Source: Leclercia sp. UBA7405
Lineage (GTDB): Bacteria > Pseudomonadota > Gammaproteobacteria > Enterobacterales > Enterobacteriaceae
Direction of reading: 5' to 3'
Assembly (NCBI GenBank): GCA_002469605.1
Contig: DKMV01000281.1
Location: forward strand, 7,177-13,898
DNA length: 6,722 nt
A program made the position numbers and the translations under genes. The number at the start of each line of letters is the position of its first letter. Within the stretch, counting starts at the first letter, position 1. The notes under the pieces are model-generated. The model did not search any database. It was given only the letters and a program-made list of their open reading frames with translations, and was not told the DNA's origin. Positions 1 to 6,117 of the stretch are shown one piece after another.

Positions 1-304
1 CGTGGATGAAGAGGATATGTCAGATCTGCCGAACGAGTATCGCCATGAGCCGGAGCTGGGTCTGGCGTCCGGCAGCGATGGCTTGAAGCTTACCCGCCGA
101 ATCCTTGCCTGCGCGCCGGATTACCTGACCGACAACGGTATTCTGATTTGTGAAGTGGGTAACAGCATGGTACATCTGATAGAACAATATCCGGATGTGC
201 CGTTCACCTGGCTTGAGTTCGACAACGGTGGCGACGGCGTCTTTATGCTGACCAAAGCGCAACTCATCGCCGCGCGCGAGCACTTCAGCATCTACAAAGA
301 TTAA
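1..304 (+). CDS. prmB: Ribosomal protein L3 glutamine methyltransferase, 3' end only
   Basis: The last 100 codons of PrmB are present, ending in TAA at 302-304. The enzyme uses S-adenosylmethionine to N5-methylate a conserved glutamine of ribosomal protein uL3 during assembly of the large subunit. The window opens inside the gene: base 1 is the third base of a codon, and the GTG at 2-4 is an internal valine, not a start. The NPPY motif that holds the substrate glutamine in this family would lie immediately upstream and is not visible. Family-typical tail segments are seen, including [30 protein letters not shown] and [14 protein letters not shown]. The closely related PrmC modifies release factors and has a similar fold, but the tail and the position directly before aroC point to PrmB. 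The 60-nt gap to aroC makes co-transcription plausible. Confidence 0.95.
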   Translation, partial: VDEEDMSDLPNEYRHEPELGLASGSDGLKLTRRILACAPDYLTDNGILICEVGNSMVHLIEQYPDVPFTWLEFDNGGDGVFMLTKAQLIAAREHFSIYKD

Positions 305-326
305 TCCAGCGGGCTGCGGCCCGTTT

Positions 327-355
327 CACAACGCTCACAACAGAACAACGACAAC
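327..355 (+). promoter_or_regulatory. CA-rich leader upstream of the aroC ribosome binding site, candidate GcvB target
   Basis: The sequence contains CACAAC at 327-332, CACAACAG at 336-343 and AACAACGACAAC at 344-355, directly before the GGAG Shine-Dalgarno at 356-359. It is almost free of G and U, so it should be unstructured and may enhance translation. Known GcvB small RNA targets carry a CACAACAU-like stretch near the ribosome binding site that pairs with the GU-rich R1 region of GcvB. The match here is seven of eight bases. That GcvB acts on this site is inference. Confidence 0.45.
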
Positions 356-359
356 GGAG
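356..359 (+). promoter_or_regulatory. aroC Shine-Dalgarno, decides the start codon
   Basis: GGAG at 356-359 lies 5 nt before ATG at 365, a normal spacing. It lies only 2 nt before the in-frame GTG at 362. This favours ATG 365 as the aroC start. Confidence 0.75.
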
Positions 360-364
360 CCGTG

Positions 365-1450
365 ATGGCAGGAAACAGTATTGGACAATTATTCCGTGTG
401 ACGACCTTCGGCGAGTCGCACGGGCTGGCGCTGGGCTGTATCGTTGATGGCGTGCCGCCAGGCATCGAACTGACTGAAGCAGATTTACAGCACGACCTCG
501 ACCGTCGTCGTCCGGGCACCTCGCGCTACACCACGCAGCGTCGCGAGCCGGACAGCGTTAAGATCCTCTCAGGCGTGTTTGAAGGCCGCACCACCGGCAC
601 CAGCATTGGCCTGCTGATTGAAAACACCGACCAGCGTTCCCAGGATTACGGCGCCATTAAAGATGTGTTCCGCCCGGGTCATGCCGACTACACCTACGAA
701 CAGAAATACGGTTTTCGCGACTATCGCGGCGGCGGGCGCTCTTCTGCCCGTGAAACCGCCATGCGCGTAGCGGCGGGCGCCATTGCCAAAAAATATCTGG
801 CGCAGAAATTCGGTATCACTATTCGCGGCTGTCTGACCCAGATGGGCGACATTCCTCTGGCCATTAAAGACTGGGAGCAGGTTGAACAAAACCCGTTCTT
901 CTGTGCCGATGCCGACAAACTCGAGGCGCTGGACGAGTTGATGCGCGCCCTGAAAAAAGAGGGCGACTCCATCGGCGCCAAAGTCACCGTGGTGGCCGAC
1001 GGTGTGCCGGCGGGCTGGGGCGAGCCGGTCTTCGATCGCCTTGATGCCGATATCGCCCACGCGATGATGAGCATCAACGCCGTGAAGGGCGTTGAGATTG
1101 GCGATGGCTTTGACGTGGTAGCACTGCGCGGCAGTCAGAACCGCGACGAAATTACTCAGGCGGGCTTTGAGAGCAACCACGCGGGCGGCATTCTGGGCGG
1201 TATCAGCAGCGGTCAGCAGATTGTGACCAACATTGCGCTGAAACCGACCTCCAGCATCACCGTGCCGGGTCGCACGCTGAACCGCTTTGGCGAAGAAGTT
1301 GAGATGATCACCAAAGGACGTCACGATCCCTGTGTCGGGATCCGCGCGGTGCCGATCGCCGAGGCGATGCTGGCGATCGTGCTAATGGATCACTTCCTGC
1401 GCCAGCGCGCGCAGAATGCGGATGTGACGACCACCATTCCACGCTGGTAA
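365..1450 (+). CDS. aroC: Chorismate synthase
   Basis: This cytosolic, reduced-FMN-dependent enzyme converts 5-enolpyruvylshikimate-3-phosphate to chorismate. Chorismate is the branch point to aromatic amino acids, folate, ubiquinone, menaquinone and enterobactin. The protein is 361 residues, the same as E. coli AroC. The three family signatures are visible: GESHG at residues 16-20 with the conserved His19, [19 protein letters not shown] in the first half (about residues 122-140), and [17 protein letters not shown] starting at Arg319. The start is ATG 365, which gives [10 protein letters not shown] as in E. coli; the GTG one codon upstream is too close to the Shine-Dalgarno. aroC sits between prmB and mepA, and its TAA is followed by only two bases before the mepA start. 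The flavin is supplied by a separate reductase not encoded here. A CA-rich leader suggests post-transcriptional control. Confidence 0.98.
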   Translation: MAGNSIGQLFRVTTFGESHGLALGCIVDGVPPGIELTEADLQHDLDRRRPGTSRYTTQRREPDSVKILSGVFEGRTTGTSIGLLIENTDQRSQDYGAIKDVFRPGHADYTYEQKYGFRDYRGGGRSSARETAMRVAAGAIAKKYLAQKFGITIRGCLTQMGDIPLAIKDWEQVEQNPFFCADADKLEALDELMRALKKEGDSIGAKVTVVADGVPAGWGEPVFDRLDADIAHAMMSINAVKGVEIGDGFDVVALRGSQNRDEITQAGFESNHAGGILGGISSGQQIVTNIALKPTSSITVPGRTLNRFGEEVEMITKGRHDPCVGIRAVPIAEAMLAIVLMDHFLRQRAQNADVTTTIPRW

Positions 1451-1452
1451 CC

Positions 1453-2277
1453 ATGAAAAAAACCGCAATCGCTCTGCTGGCATTACTCGCCAGCGGGGCC
1501 TCTCTGGCAGCCACCCCGTGGCAAAAAATCACCCATCCGGTGGCGGGCAGCGCGCAGTCGATTGGCGCCTTCTCTAACGGCTGCATCGTTGGCGCCCACG
1601 CGCTGCCGTTGCAGTCCGATAGCTATCAGGTGATGCGCACCGATCAGCGCCGCTATTTCGGCCATCCGGATCTGGTCGCCTTTATTGAACGCCTTGGCAC
1701 CCGGGTGCATAACCTCGGGCTCGGCACCATGCTGATTGGCGATATGGGGATGCCGGCAGGCGGGCGCTTTAACGGCGGCCATGCCAGCCATCAGACCGGG
1801 CTGGATGTCGATATCTTCCTGCAGCTGCCGAAAACGCGCTGGAGCTCGTCGCAGCTGCTGAAGCCCCAGGCGCTGGATCTGGTGGCCCGCGACGGTAAAA
1901 ACGTGGTGCCCTCGCTCTGGACGCCGGACGTTTTTAGCCTGATCAAGGTGGCGGCAGAAGATAACGAGGTGACGCGTATTTTCGTCAACCCGGCGATCAA
2001 GCAGCGTCTCTGTCAGGATGCGGGAACCGATCGCGACTGGCTGCGCAAAGTGCGCCCATGGTTCCAGCACCGGGCCCATATGCATGTGCGCCTGCGCTGC
2101 CCGGCAAACAGCCTGGAGTGCGAGGATCAGCCGCTACCGCCGCCAGGCGATGGCTGCGGTATGGAATTACAAAGCTGGTTTGAACCACCACAACCCGGCA
2201 CCACCAAACCTGAGAAGAAGACACCGCCTCCGTTGCCGCCTTCCTGTCAGGCGCTACTGGATGAGCATGTACTCTGA
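1453..2277 (+). CDS. mepA: Penicillin-insensitive murein endopeptidase
   Basis: MepA is a periplasmic zinc metallo-endopeptidase of the LAS type (peptidase family M74) that cuts the D-Ala-meso-DAP cross-links between peptidoglycan stems. The protein has 274 residues, as in E. coli. Residues 1-19 form a Sec signal peptide (two lysines, a hydrophobic core, cleavage after ASLA). The metal and active-site residues known from E. coli MepA are all present at the same numbers: His110, His113, Asp120, Asp147, His206, His209 and His211, within [13 protein letters not shown] and HRAHMHVRL. Six cysteines (44, 187, 216, 223, 235, 265) fit three periplasmic disulfides. A proline-rich stretch (about residues 245-263) precedes the last cysteine. 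The start lies 2 nt after the aroC stop, with no clear Shine-Dalgarno, which suggests translational coupling. The stop TGA (2275-2277) overlaps the yfcA ATG. Confidence 0.97.
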   Translation: MKKTAIALLALLASGASLAATPWQKITHPVAGSAQSIGAFSNGCIVGAHALPLQSDSYQVMRTDQRRYFGHPDLVAFIERLGTRVHNLGLGTMLIGDMGMPAGGRFNGGHASHQTGLDVDIFLQLPKTRWSSSQLLKPQALDLVARDGKNVVPSLWTPDVFSLIKVAAEDNEVTRIFVNPAIKQRLCQDAGTDRDWLRKVRPWFQHRAHMHVRLRCPANSLECEDQPLPPPGDGCGMELQSWFEPPQPGTTKPEKKTPPPLPPSCQALLDEHVL

Positions 2278-3086
2278 TGGAAAATTTTGCTGATGTGTTT
2301 ATGGTGTCACCGCTGCTGCTGGTGGCGCTTTTTTTTGTCGCGATGCTGGCCGGATTTATTGATGCGCTCGCCGGCGGCGGCGGGCTGTTAACGGTGCCGG
2401 CGCTGCTGGCGGTGGGCATGTCTCCGGCCCAGGCGCTGGCGACCAATAAGCTCCAGGCCTGCGGCGGTTCGGTCTCTGCCACCATCTACTTCCTGCGGCG
2501 CAAAGTGGTCAGCCTGGCGGACCAGAAGCTCAATATCTTGATGACCTTTATCGGCTCAACCTCCGGGGCGCTGCTGGTTCAGCACGTGCAGTCTGACATT
2601 CTGCGTCAGATTTTGCCGGTGCTGGTCATCTGCATCGGCCTCTATTTTCTGCTGATGCCAAAGCTGGGCGAAGAGGATCGTCAGCGGCGTCTGCACGGGC
2701 TGCCGTTTGCGCTGGTGGCCGGGGGCTGCGTCGGCTTTTACGACGGCTTTTTCGGGCCGGGCGCCGGGTCCTTCTACGCGCTGGCGTTTGTCACCCTGGC
2801 GGGCTTTAACCTCGCCAAATCCACCGCCCATGCGAAAGTGCTCAACGCCACCTCCAACCTTGGCGGGCTGCTGCTGTTTATTATTGGCGGCAAGGTGGTC
2901 TGGGCGACCGGTTTTGTGATGATGGCAGGACAATTTTTAGGGGCGCGAATGGGTTCGCGCCTGGTACTCAGCAAGGGGCAGAAGCTCATTCGGCCAATGA
3001 TTGTTATCGTTTCGGCGGTAATGAGCGCCAAACTGCTTTATGACAGCCACGGACAGGAGATCCTCCACTGGTTGGGGATGAACTAA
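2277..3086 (+). CDS. yfcA: Inner-membrane TauE/SafE-family putative transporter YfcA
   Basis: This 269-residue, very hydrophobic protein matches E. coli YfcA in length and along most of the sequence. It belongs to the TauE/SafE (former DUF81) family, whose studied members export sulfur-containing organic anions such as sulfoacetate; the substrate of YfcA is not known to me. About seven or eight membrane segments can be drawn, for example near residues 10-32, 84-102, 108-127, 143-160, 163-178, 193-221 and 241-257. Two related glycine-rich loops are visible: GFID at 26-29 with GGGG at 33-36 and TNK at 56-58, and GFYD at 153-156 with GPGAG at 160-164 and HAK at 185-187. They point to an internal duplication. 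The ATG overlaps the mepA stop (TGATG) and the stop overlaps the epmC start (TAATG), so the three are translated together. A weak GGATGAG at 2259-2265 could help initiation. Confidence 0.93.
   Translation: MENFADVFMVSPLLLVALFFVAMLAGFIDALAGGGGLLTVPALLAVGMSPAQALATNKLQACGGSVSATIYFLRRKVVSLADQKLNILMTFIGSTSGALLVQHVQSDILRQILPVLVICIGLYFLLMPKLGEEDRQRRLHGLPFALVAGGCVGFYDGFFGPGAGSFYALAFVTLAGFNLAKSTAHAKVLNATSNLGGLLLFIIGGKVVWATGFVMMAGQFLGARMGSRLVLSKGQKLIRPMIVIVSAVMSAKLLYDSHGQEILHWLGMN
3074..3078 (+). promoter_or_regulatory. epmC Shine-Dalgarno inside the end of yfcA
   Basis: GGGGA at 3074-3078 lies 7 nt before ATG 3086, inside the last codons of yfcA. It supports independent loading as well as coupling through the TAATG overlap. 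Confidence 0.6.
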
Positions 3087-3634
3087 TGAACAGTACACAT
3101 AACTATCAACAGCTGATCGAAATCTTCGACGGCTGCTTTGCCGAAGATTTTAATACCCGTCTGATTAAAGGCGACGACGAACCGATCTATCTTCCTGCTG
3201 ATGCAGAGGCACCCTATAACCGAATCGTCTTTGCCCACGGCTTTTACGCCAGCGCGCTGCATGAGATTTCGCACTGGTGCATTGCCGGGAAAGCCCGCCG
3301 CGAGCTGGTGGATTTTGGCTACTGGTACTGCCCGGACGGTCGCGATGCGGCGACCCAGGGACAGTTTGAAGATGTGGAAGTCAAACCGCAGGCGCTCGAA
3401 TGGTTTTTCTGCGTGGCGGCGGGTTTTCCGTTTAACGTCAGCTGCGATAACCTGGAAGGGGACTGCGAGCCGGATCGCATTGCATTTCAGCGTCGCGTCC
3501 ATGCCCAGGTGATGGAGTACCTTGAAAAGGGGATCCCGGAACGTCCGGCGCGTTTTATTAGGGCGCTGCAACACTATTATCATACCCCGGACATCACGGC
3601 GGAGCAGTTCCCGTGGCCGGAAGACCTAAATTGA
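3086..3634 (+). CDS. epmC: Elongation factor P hydroxylase
   Basis: EpmC (formerly YfcM) hydroxylates the (R)-beta-lysylated lysine of elongation factor P after EpmA and EpmB have acted. EF-P rescues ribosomes stalled at polyproline. The protein is 182 residues, as in E. coli, with long identical blocks such as FNTRLIKGDDEPIYLPADAE and RIVFAHGFYASA. A metal-binding HEISHW motif sits at His59-Trp64 (HExxH pattern, His59 and His63), followed by FEDVEVKPQAL with Glu95 and Glu98. From memory of the E. coli structure, two histidines and a downstream glutamate hold the metal; Glu98 is my best candidate. The fold differs from the classical deoxyhypusine hydroxylase. The start is fixed by a good Shine-Dalgarno at 3074-3078 and by the overlap with the yfcA stop. 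epmA, epmB and efp are not in this window. Confidence 0.96.
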   Translation: MNSTHNYQQLIEIFDGCFAEDFNTRLIKGDDEPIYLPADAEAPYNRIVFAHGFYASALHEISHWCIAGKARRELVDFGYWYCPDGRDAATQGQFEDVEVKPQALEWFFCVAAGFPFNVSCDNLEGDCEPDRIAFQRRVHAQVMEYLEKGIPERPARFIRALQHYYHTPDITAEQFPWPEDLN

Positions 3635-3637
3635 GGA
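3633..3637 (+). promoter_or_regulatory. yfcL Shine-Dalgarno overlapping the epmC stop
   Basis: GAGGA at 3633-3637 overlaps the epmC TGA (3632-3634) and lies 6 nt before ATG 3644. It supports this start and coupled translation. Confidence 0.7.
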
Positions 3638-3643
3638 AAGAAG

Positions 3644-3922
3644 ATGATCGCAGAATTTGAATCACGCATCCTGGCGTTAATTGATGGCATGGTAGAGCAC
3701 GCCAGCGACGATGAACTCTTTGCCAGCGGTTATCTGCGTGGTCACCTGACGCTGGCCATCGCCGAGCTGGAGGCGGGGGACGATCATTCGCCGCAGGCCG
3801 TGCACAGCGGCGTGAGCCGTAGCCTGGAAAAAGCCATTCAGGCTGGCGAGCTTAACCCGCGCGATCAGTCTCTGGTGCTGGGCATGTGGGAAAATCTGTT
3901 CCAGCAGGCCAGTCTGCAATAA
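3644..3922 (+). CDS. yfcL: YfcL family protein, function unknown
   Basis: This small 92-residue protein is almost identical in its first 50 residues to E. coli YfcL and has the same length. It has no signal peptide and no membrane segment, so it is probably cytosolic. It is acidic, with clusters such as [16 protein letters not shown] and [10 protein letters not shown], and most of it looks helical. I see no catalytic motif, metal-binding cluster or DNA-binding helix-turn-helix that would name a job. It is the last gene of the aroC string, 9 nt after epmC, with a clear Shine-Dalgarno overlapping the epmC stop. The context suggests co-expression with epmC, but a link to EF-P modification is only guilt by association. 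A hairpin follows the stop within 5 nt. Confidence 0.92.
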   Translation: MIAEFESRILALIDGMVEHASDDELFASGYLRGHLTLAIAELEAGDDHSPQAVHSGVSRSLEKAIQAGELNPRDQSLVLGMWENLFQQASLQ

Positions 3923-3926
3923 CCCG

Positions 3927-3953
3927 TCAGGCCCCGCCGGGAGCGGGGCCTGA
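3927..3953. terminator. Hairpin between convergent yfcL and mnmC, probable bidirectional terminator
   Basis: TCAGGCCCCGC at 3927-3937 pairs perfectly with GCGGGGCCTGA at 3943-3953: an 11-bp, GC-rich stem with a 5-nt loop. It fills most of the 36-nt gap between the yfcL and mnmC stop codons. Neither side has a proper run of T; on the plus strand the nearest is ATTTTATC from 3961. It may stop RNA polymerase weakly in both directions, or stabilise the 3' ends of the messages. The stem is certain; the function is inferred from its place. Confidence 0.7.
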
Positions 3954-3958
3954 GCACG

Positions 3959-5959
3959 CTATTTTATCTGTTTTCCCTTCAGCAGTTTTCTGACCCACAG
4001 CCGATTTGGATTTAACCCGGCAAGCGTCACCGCATCCAGCGGGAGAGGTTCTTCACTCATCTGCGAGGCCAGCACCTCTGCCGCCAGCGGGGCAGAGCAG
4101 AGGCCGCGGGATCCCAAAGCACCCAGCAGATAGAGATCCGGATGGACCGGGGCGGCCACGGCGTCGGCTCTGTTATCGACCAGATCCTGATAAGCCGCAA
4201 GCGTCGCCTCGTAATCGGCGACGTTACCCACCATCGGCAGGTGATCCCGCGAGGCACAGCGCACGCCGCTGCGGGCCTCTTTGCCGCTGACATCCACCTC
4301 TTTTGCCCACTCTGCCTGCGGGAAGCAGTCCAGCAGGCGCTGGCGGTTATGCTGCTGGTCTTCTTCGCGATAGCGCGCCTCTTTCTCTCCCCGGTGATAG
4401 CTGGCGCCAATACAGTGATGGCCGTTCGCCGGATTAAGCGGCGTGAGATAGCCGTCATAGCAGAGCACCTGCTTCAGCTCGCTGAGGGCGGGCGCCGCCG
4501 GGATATGGCTCACCTGGCCGCTTACCGGGTAGACCGGCAGGGCATGCGTCTGGGGAAACTGCGCGATGTTATGGCCGTTGGCCAGCACCACGGCGTGATG
4601 TCCGGTGCGCAGGCCATTGCTGAAGCCGATTTCCCAGCGGTTATCGTCGCGCTCAAGCGATTGGGCGACGTGGGCATAGCGCACCTGCAAACCGCGCTCG
4701 CAGGCAAGGGCGATAGCGGCGGTAGTCAGCTCTGCCGGGCAGAGCCAGCCGCCGAGCGGATACTGAATACCGCCGCAGCCGGTATCGACCCCCGTCGAGA
4801 GGCGCACCTGCTCTGCACTCGCCTCTGCGGCAATTTGCTCCGGCAGCCCCAGGGAGAGCATCTGGCTGATTTTATTCTGGCTTTTCTCATCCCAGCCGAG
4901 CTGGGTCACGCCGCACCACTGGTGGTCAAAGCGCACTGGTAGCGTATCGTAAAGCCGGCGGGCAAAGGTAAAGGCCGCCGGGAAGAAGCGGCTCAGGGCC
5001 GGATCCTGGGCGCTTAACAGCGGATAGAGCGCCCCCTGGCGGTTGCCGGAAGCTCCGGCCGCCGGCGCGTCGTCGGCGCAGTAAAGGGTTACCTGCCAGC
5101 CGCGCTGCAATAACGCCAGCGCGAGCAGGGCGCTGGCGACGCCGCCGCCGATAATGGCGGTTTCGCGCACCTCGCTGCCGCGACGGGCAAACCAGGGGGC
5201 GCGGGCCGGGGAGGCGTTATCGTTTTCCATCACCCCCACCAGCATTTCGCGCTTGCGGCCAAAGCCTTTTACTTTCTGCACGGTGAAGCCCGCCTCCTGC
5301 AAGCCGCGGCGCACAAAGCCGGCGCAGGTAAAGGTGGCGAAGGTGCCTCCCGGGCGCGCCAGTCGCGCCATGGCGGCGAACAGATTCGCGTTCCACATCT
5401 CGGGGTTTTTCGACGGCGCAAAGCCATCTAAAAACCAGGCATCCACCTTCTGGTTAAGCGAGTCATCCAGAGTTTCGGTCAGCTCGTTAATATCCCCGAG
5501 CCACAAATCGAGCGTGACCCGCCCGCCGTCCAGCACCAGGCGGTGGCAGCCCGCCAGCGGCAGCGGCCACTGCTGCTGTAACTGGCGGGCATAGCTTGCC
5601 AGCTCCGGCCAGTGCTGATGCGCCAGGGCAAGGTCGCCTGCCGTCAGGGGAAATTTCTCGAAACTGATAAAATGTAATCTTTGCAGGGTAGCGTCGGGGT
5701 GCGCCGCGCGAAAGCGGTCGAACGCCTGCCAGAGGGTGAGGAAGTTTAAACCCGTGCCAAAGCCACTCTCCGCCACCACAAACTGGCTGCGGAAATGGGC
5801 CGAAAAGCGGGGGATTATCTGGTTTCCGTCGAGGAAAACATAACGTGTTTCTTCAAGTCCGTTATCATTAGAGAAGTAGACGTCATCAAAATCTCGGGAA
5901 ACAGGTGTACCCTCAGCGTTGAATTCGAGGTTGGCAGGTTGTATGGCGTTTTGTTTCAC
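3959..5959 (-). CDS. mnmC: Bifunctional tRNA wobble-uridine enzyme MnmC (FAD-dependent oxidase and SAM methyltransferase)
   Basis: MnmC completes mnm5(s2)U34 in tRNAs for Lys, Glu, Gln, Arg and others. The C-terminal FAD domain (MnmC1) turns cmnm5U into nm5U, and the N-terminal domain (MnmC2) methylates nm5U to mnm5U. From GTG 5959 the protein is 666 residues, against about 668 in E. coli. Residues 1-245 form the methyltransferase, with the SAM loop [11 protein letters not shown] at 64-74 and [17 protein letters not shown] at 173-189, where Asp178 matches the E. coli catalytic residue. From about residue 267 the Rossmann motif [10 protein letters not shown] binds FAD, and the oxidase runs to the end with [20 protein letters not shown] and [15 protein letters not shown]. 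The start is chosen because [17 protein letters not shown] aligns with E. coli [17 protein letters not shown]. An upstream in-frame TTG at 6061 would run into the fabB operator. Only a weak GAG (5970-5968) serves as Shine-Dalgarno. It is divergent from fabB. Confidence 0.96.
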   Translation of the reverse strand: MKQNAIQPANLEFNAEGTPVSRDFDDVYFSNDNGLEETRYVFLDGNQIIPRFSAHFRSQFVVAESGFGTGLNFLTLWQAFDRFRAAHPDATLQRLHFISFEKFPLTAGDLALAHQHWPELASYARQLQQQWPLPLAGCHRLVLDGGRVTLDLWLGDINELTETLDDSLNQKVDAWFLDGFAPSKNPEMWNANLFAAMARLARPGGTFATFTCAGFVRRGLQEAGFTVQKVKGFGRKREMLVGVMENDNASPARAPWFARRGSEVRETAIIGGGVASALLALALLQRGWQVTLYCADDAPAAGASGNRQGALYPLLSAQDPALSRFFPAAFTFARRLYDTLPVRFDHQWCGVTQLGWDEKSQNKISQMLSLGLPEQIAAEASAEQVRLSTGVDTGCGGIQYPLGGWLCPAELTTAAIALACERGLQVRYAHVAQSLERDDNRWEIGFSNGLRTGHHAVVLANGHNIAQFPQTHALPVYPVSGQVSHIPAAPALSELKQVLCYDGYLTPLNPANGHHCIGASYHRGEKEARYREEDQQHNRQRLLDCFPQAEWAKEVDVSGKEARSGVRCASRDHLPMVGNVADYEATLAAYQDLVDNRADAVAAPVHPDLYLLGALGSRGLCSAPLAAEVLASQMSEEPLPLDAVTLAGLNPNRLWVRKLLKGKQIK

Positions 5960-5990
5960 GTAAGTTACTCGTCTGACAGGCAGTGGCACG

Positions 5991-6019
5991 ATCTTAGCGA
6001 TGTGGGCCCGTTGGCGCAA
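5991..6019 (-). promoter_or_regulatory. Candidate mnmC promoter
   Basis: On the minus strand, TTGCGC (6019-6014) and TAAGAT (5996-5991) are separated by exactly 17 nt. They match the sigma70 hexamers at 3 of 6 and 4 of 6 positions. Transcription would start near 5984, about 25 nt before the GTG start of mnmC. It is the best candidate I find in the gap, but it is a weak match. Confidence 0.4.
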
Positions 6020-6034
6020 ATTTCCGCAGAAATT

Positions 6035-6051
6035 GGCTGATCGGACTTGTT
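6035..6051 (+). promoter_or_regulatory. FadR activator site of fabB
   Basis: The 17 bases 6035-6051 (GGCTGATCGGACTTGTT) fit the FadR consensus AGCTGGTCCGAYNTGTT with three mismatches. FadR activates fabA and fabB and leaves the DNA when long-chain acyl-CoA binds it. With the predicted transcription start near 6082, the site covers about -47 to -31, the activator position expected for this promoter in E. coli. Confidence 0.8.
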
Positions 6052-6075
6052 CGGCGTACAAGTGTACGCTATTGT
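6047..6075 (+). promoter_or_regulatory. fabB promoter
   Basis: The -35 element TTGTTC (6047-6052) and -10 element TATTGT (6070-6075) are 17 nt apart, with 3 and 4 of 6 consensus matches. The poor -35 fits a promoter that needs FadR for full activity. Predicted start is near 6082, giving a leader of about 36 nt. Confidence 0.7.
6054..6069 (+). promoter_or_regulatory. FabR repressor operator of fabB
   Basis: GCGTACA (6054-6060) and TGTACGC (6063-6069) form a perfect 7-bp inverted repeat around a 2-nt centre. It matches the FabR operator type known at fabA and fabB of enterobacteria. It fills the spacer between -35 and -10, so bound FabR would block RNA polymerase. FabR senses the ratio of unsaturated to saturated acyl thioesters. 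Confidence 0.85.
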
Positions 6076-6106
6076 GCCACTCGAAACTTAATATAGTGCG
6101 ACTTAC

Positions 6107-6111
6107 AGAGG
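6107..6111 (+). promoter_or_regulatory. fabB Shine-Dalgarno
   Basis: AGAGG at 6107-6111 lies 6 nt before ATG 6118 and fixes the start that gives [10 protein letters not shown]. Confidence 0.75.
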
Positions 6112-6117
6112 TATTGA

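Noticed and set aside
310..323. Small hairpin CGGGC/GCCCG after prmB, followed by TTT, as a terminator or attenuator
   Set aside because: A 5-bp stem with only three T is too weak to call. It may cause at most a pause.
362..364. GTG as aroC start, one codon upstream of ATG
   Set aside because: Only 2 nt from the Shine-Dalgarno, and the known protein begins MAGN.
569..1324. 251-codon open frame on the minus strand inside aroC
   Set aside because: It lies wholly antisense to a certain aroC, has the low-complexity look of a GC-rich shadow frame and no recognisable domain.
1483..2085. 200-codon minus-strand open frame across mepA
   Set aside because: Antisense shadow of mepA, with no plausible ribosome binding site or family resemblance.
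4142..4942. 266-codon plus-strand open frame across mnmC
   Set aside because: Antisense to the FAD domain of mnmC. Long shadow frames are expected in GC-rich genes; no domain is recognisable.
5960..6061. 34-residue N-terminal extension of MnmC from TTG 6061
   Set aside because: The E. coli protein starts at the GTG 5959 equivalent. The extension covers the candidate mnmC promoter and the FadR site and begins inside the FabR operator.
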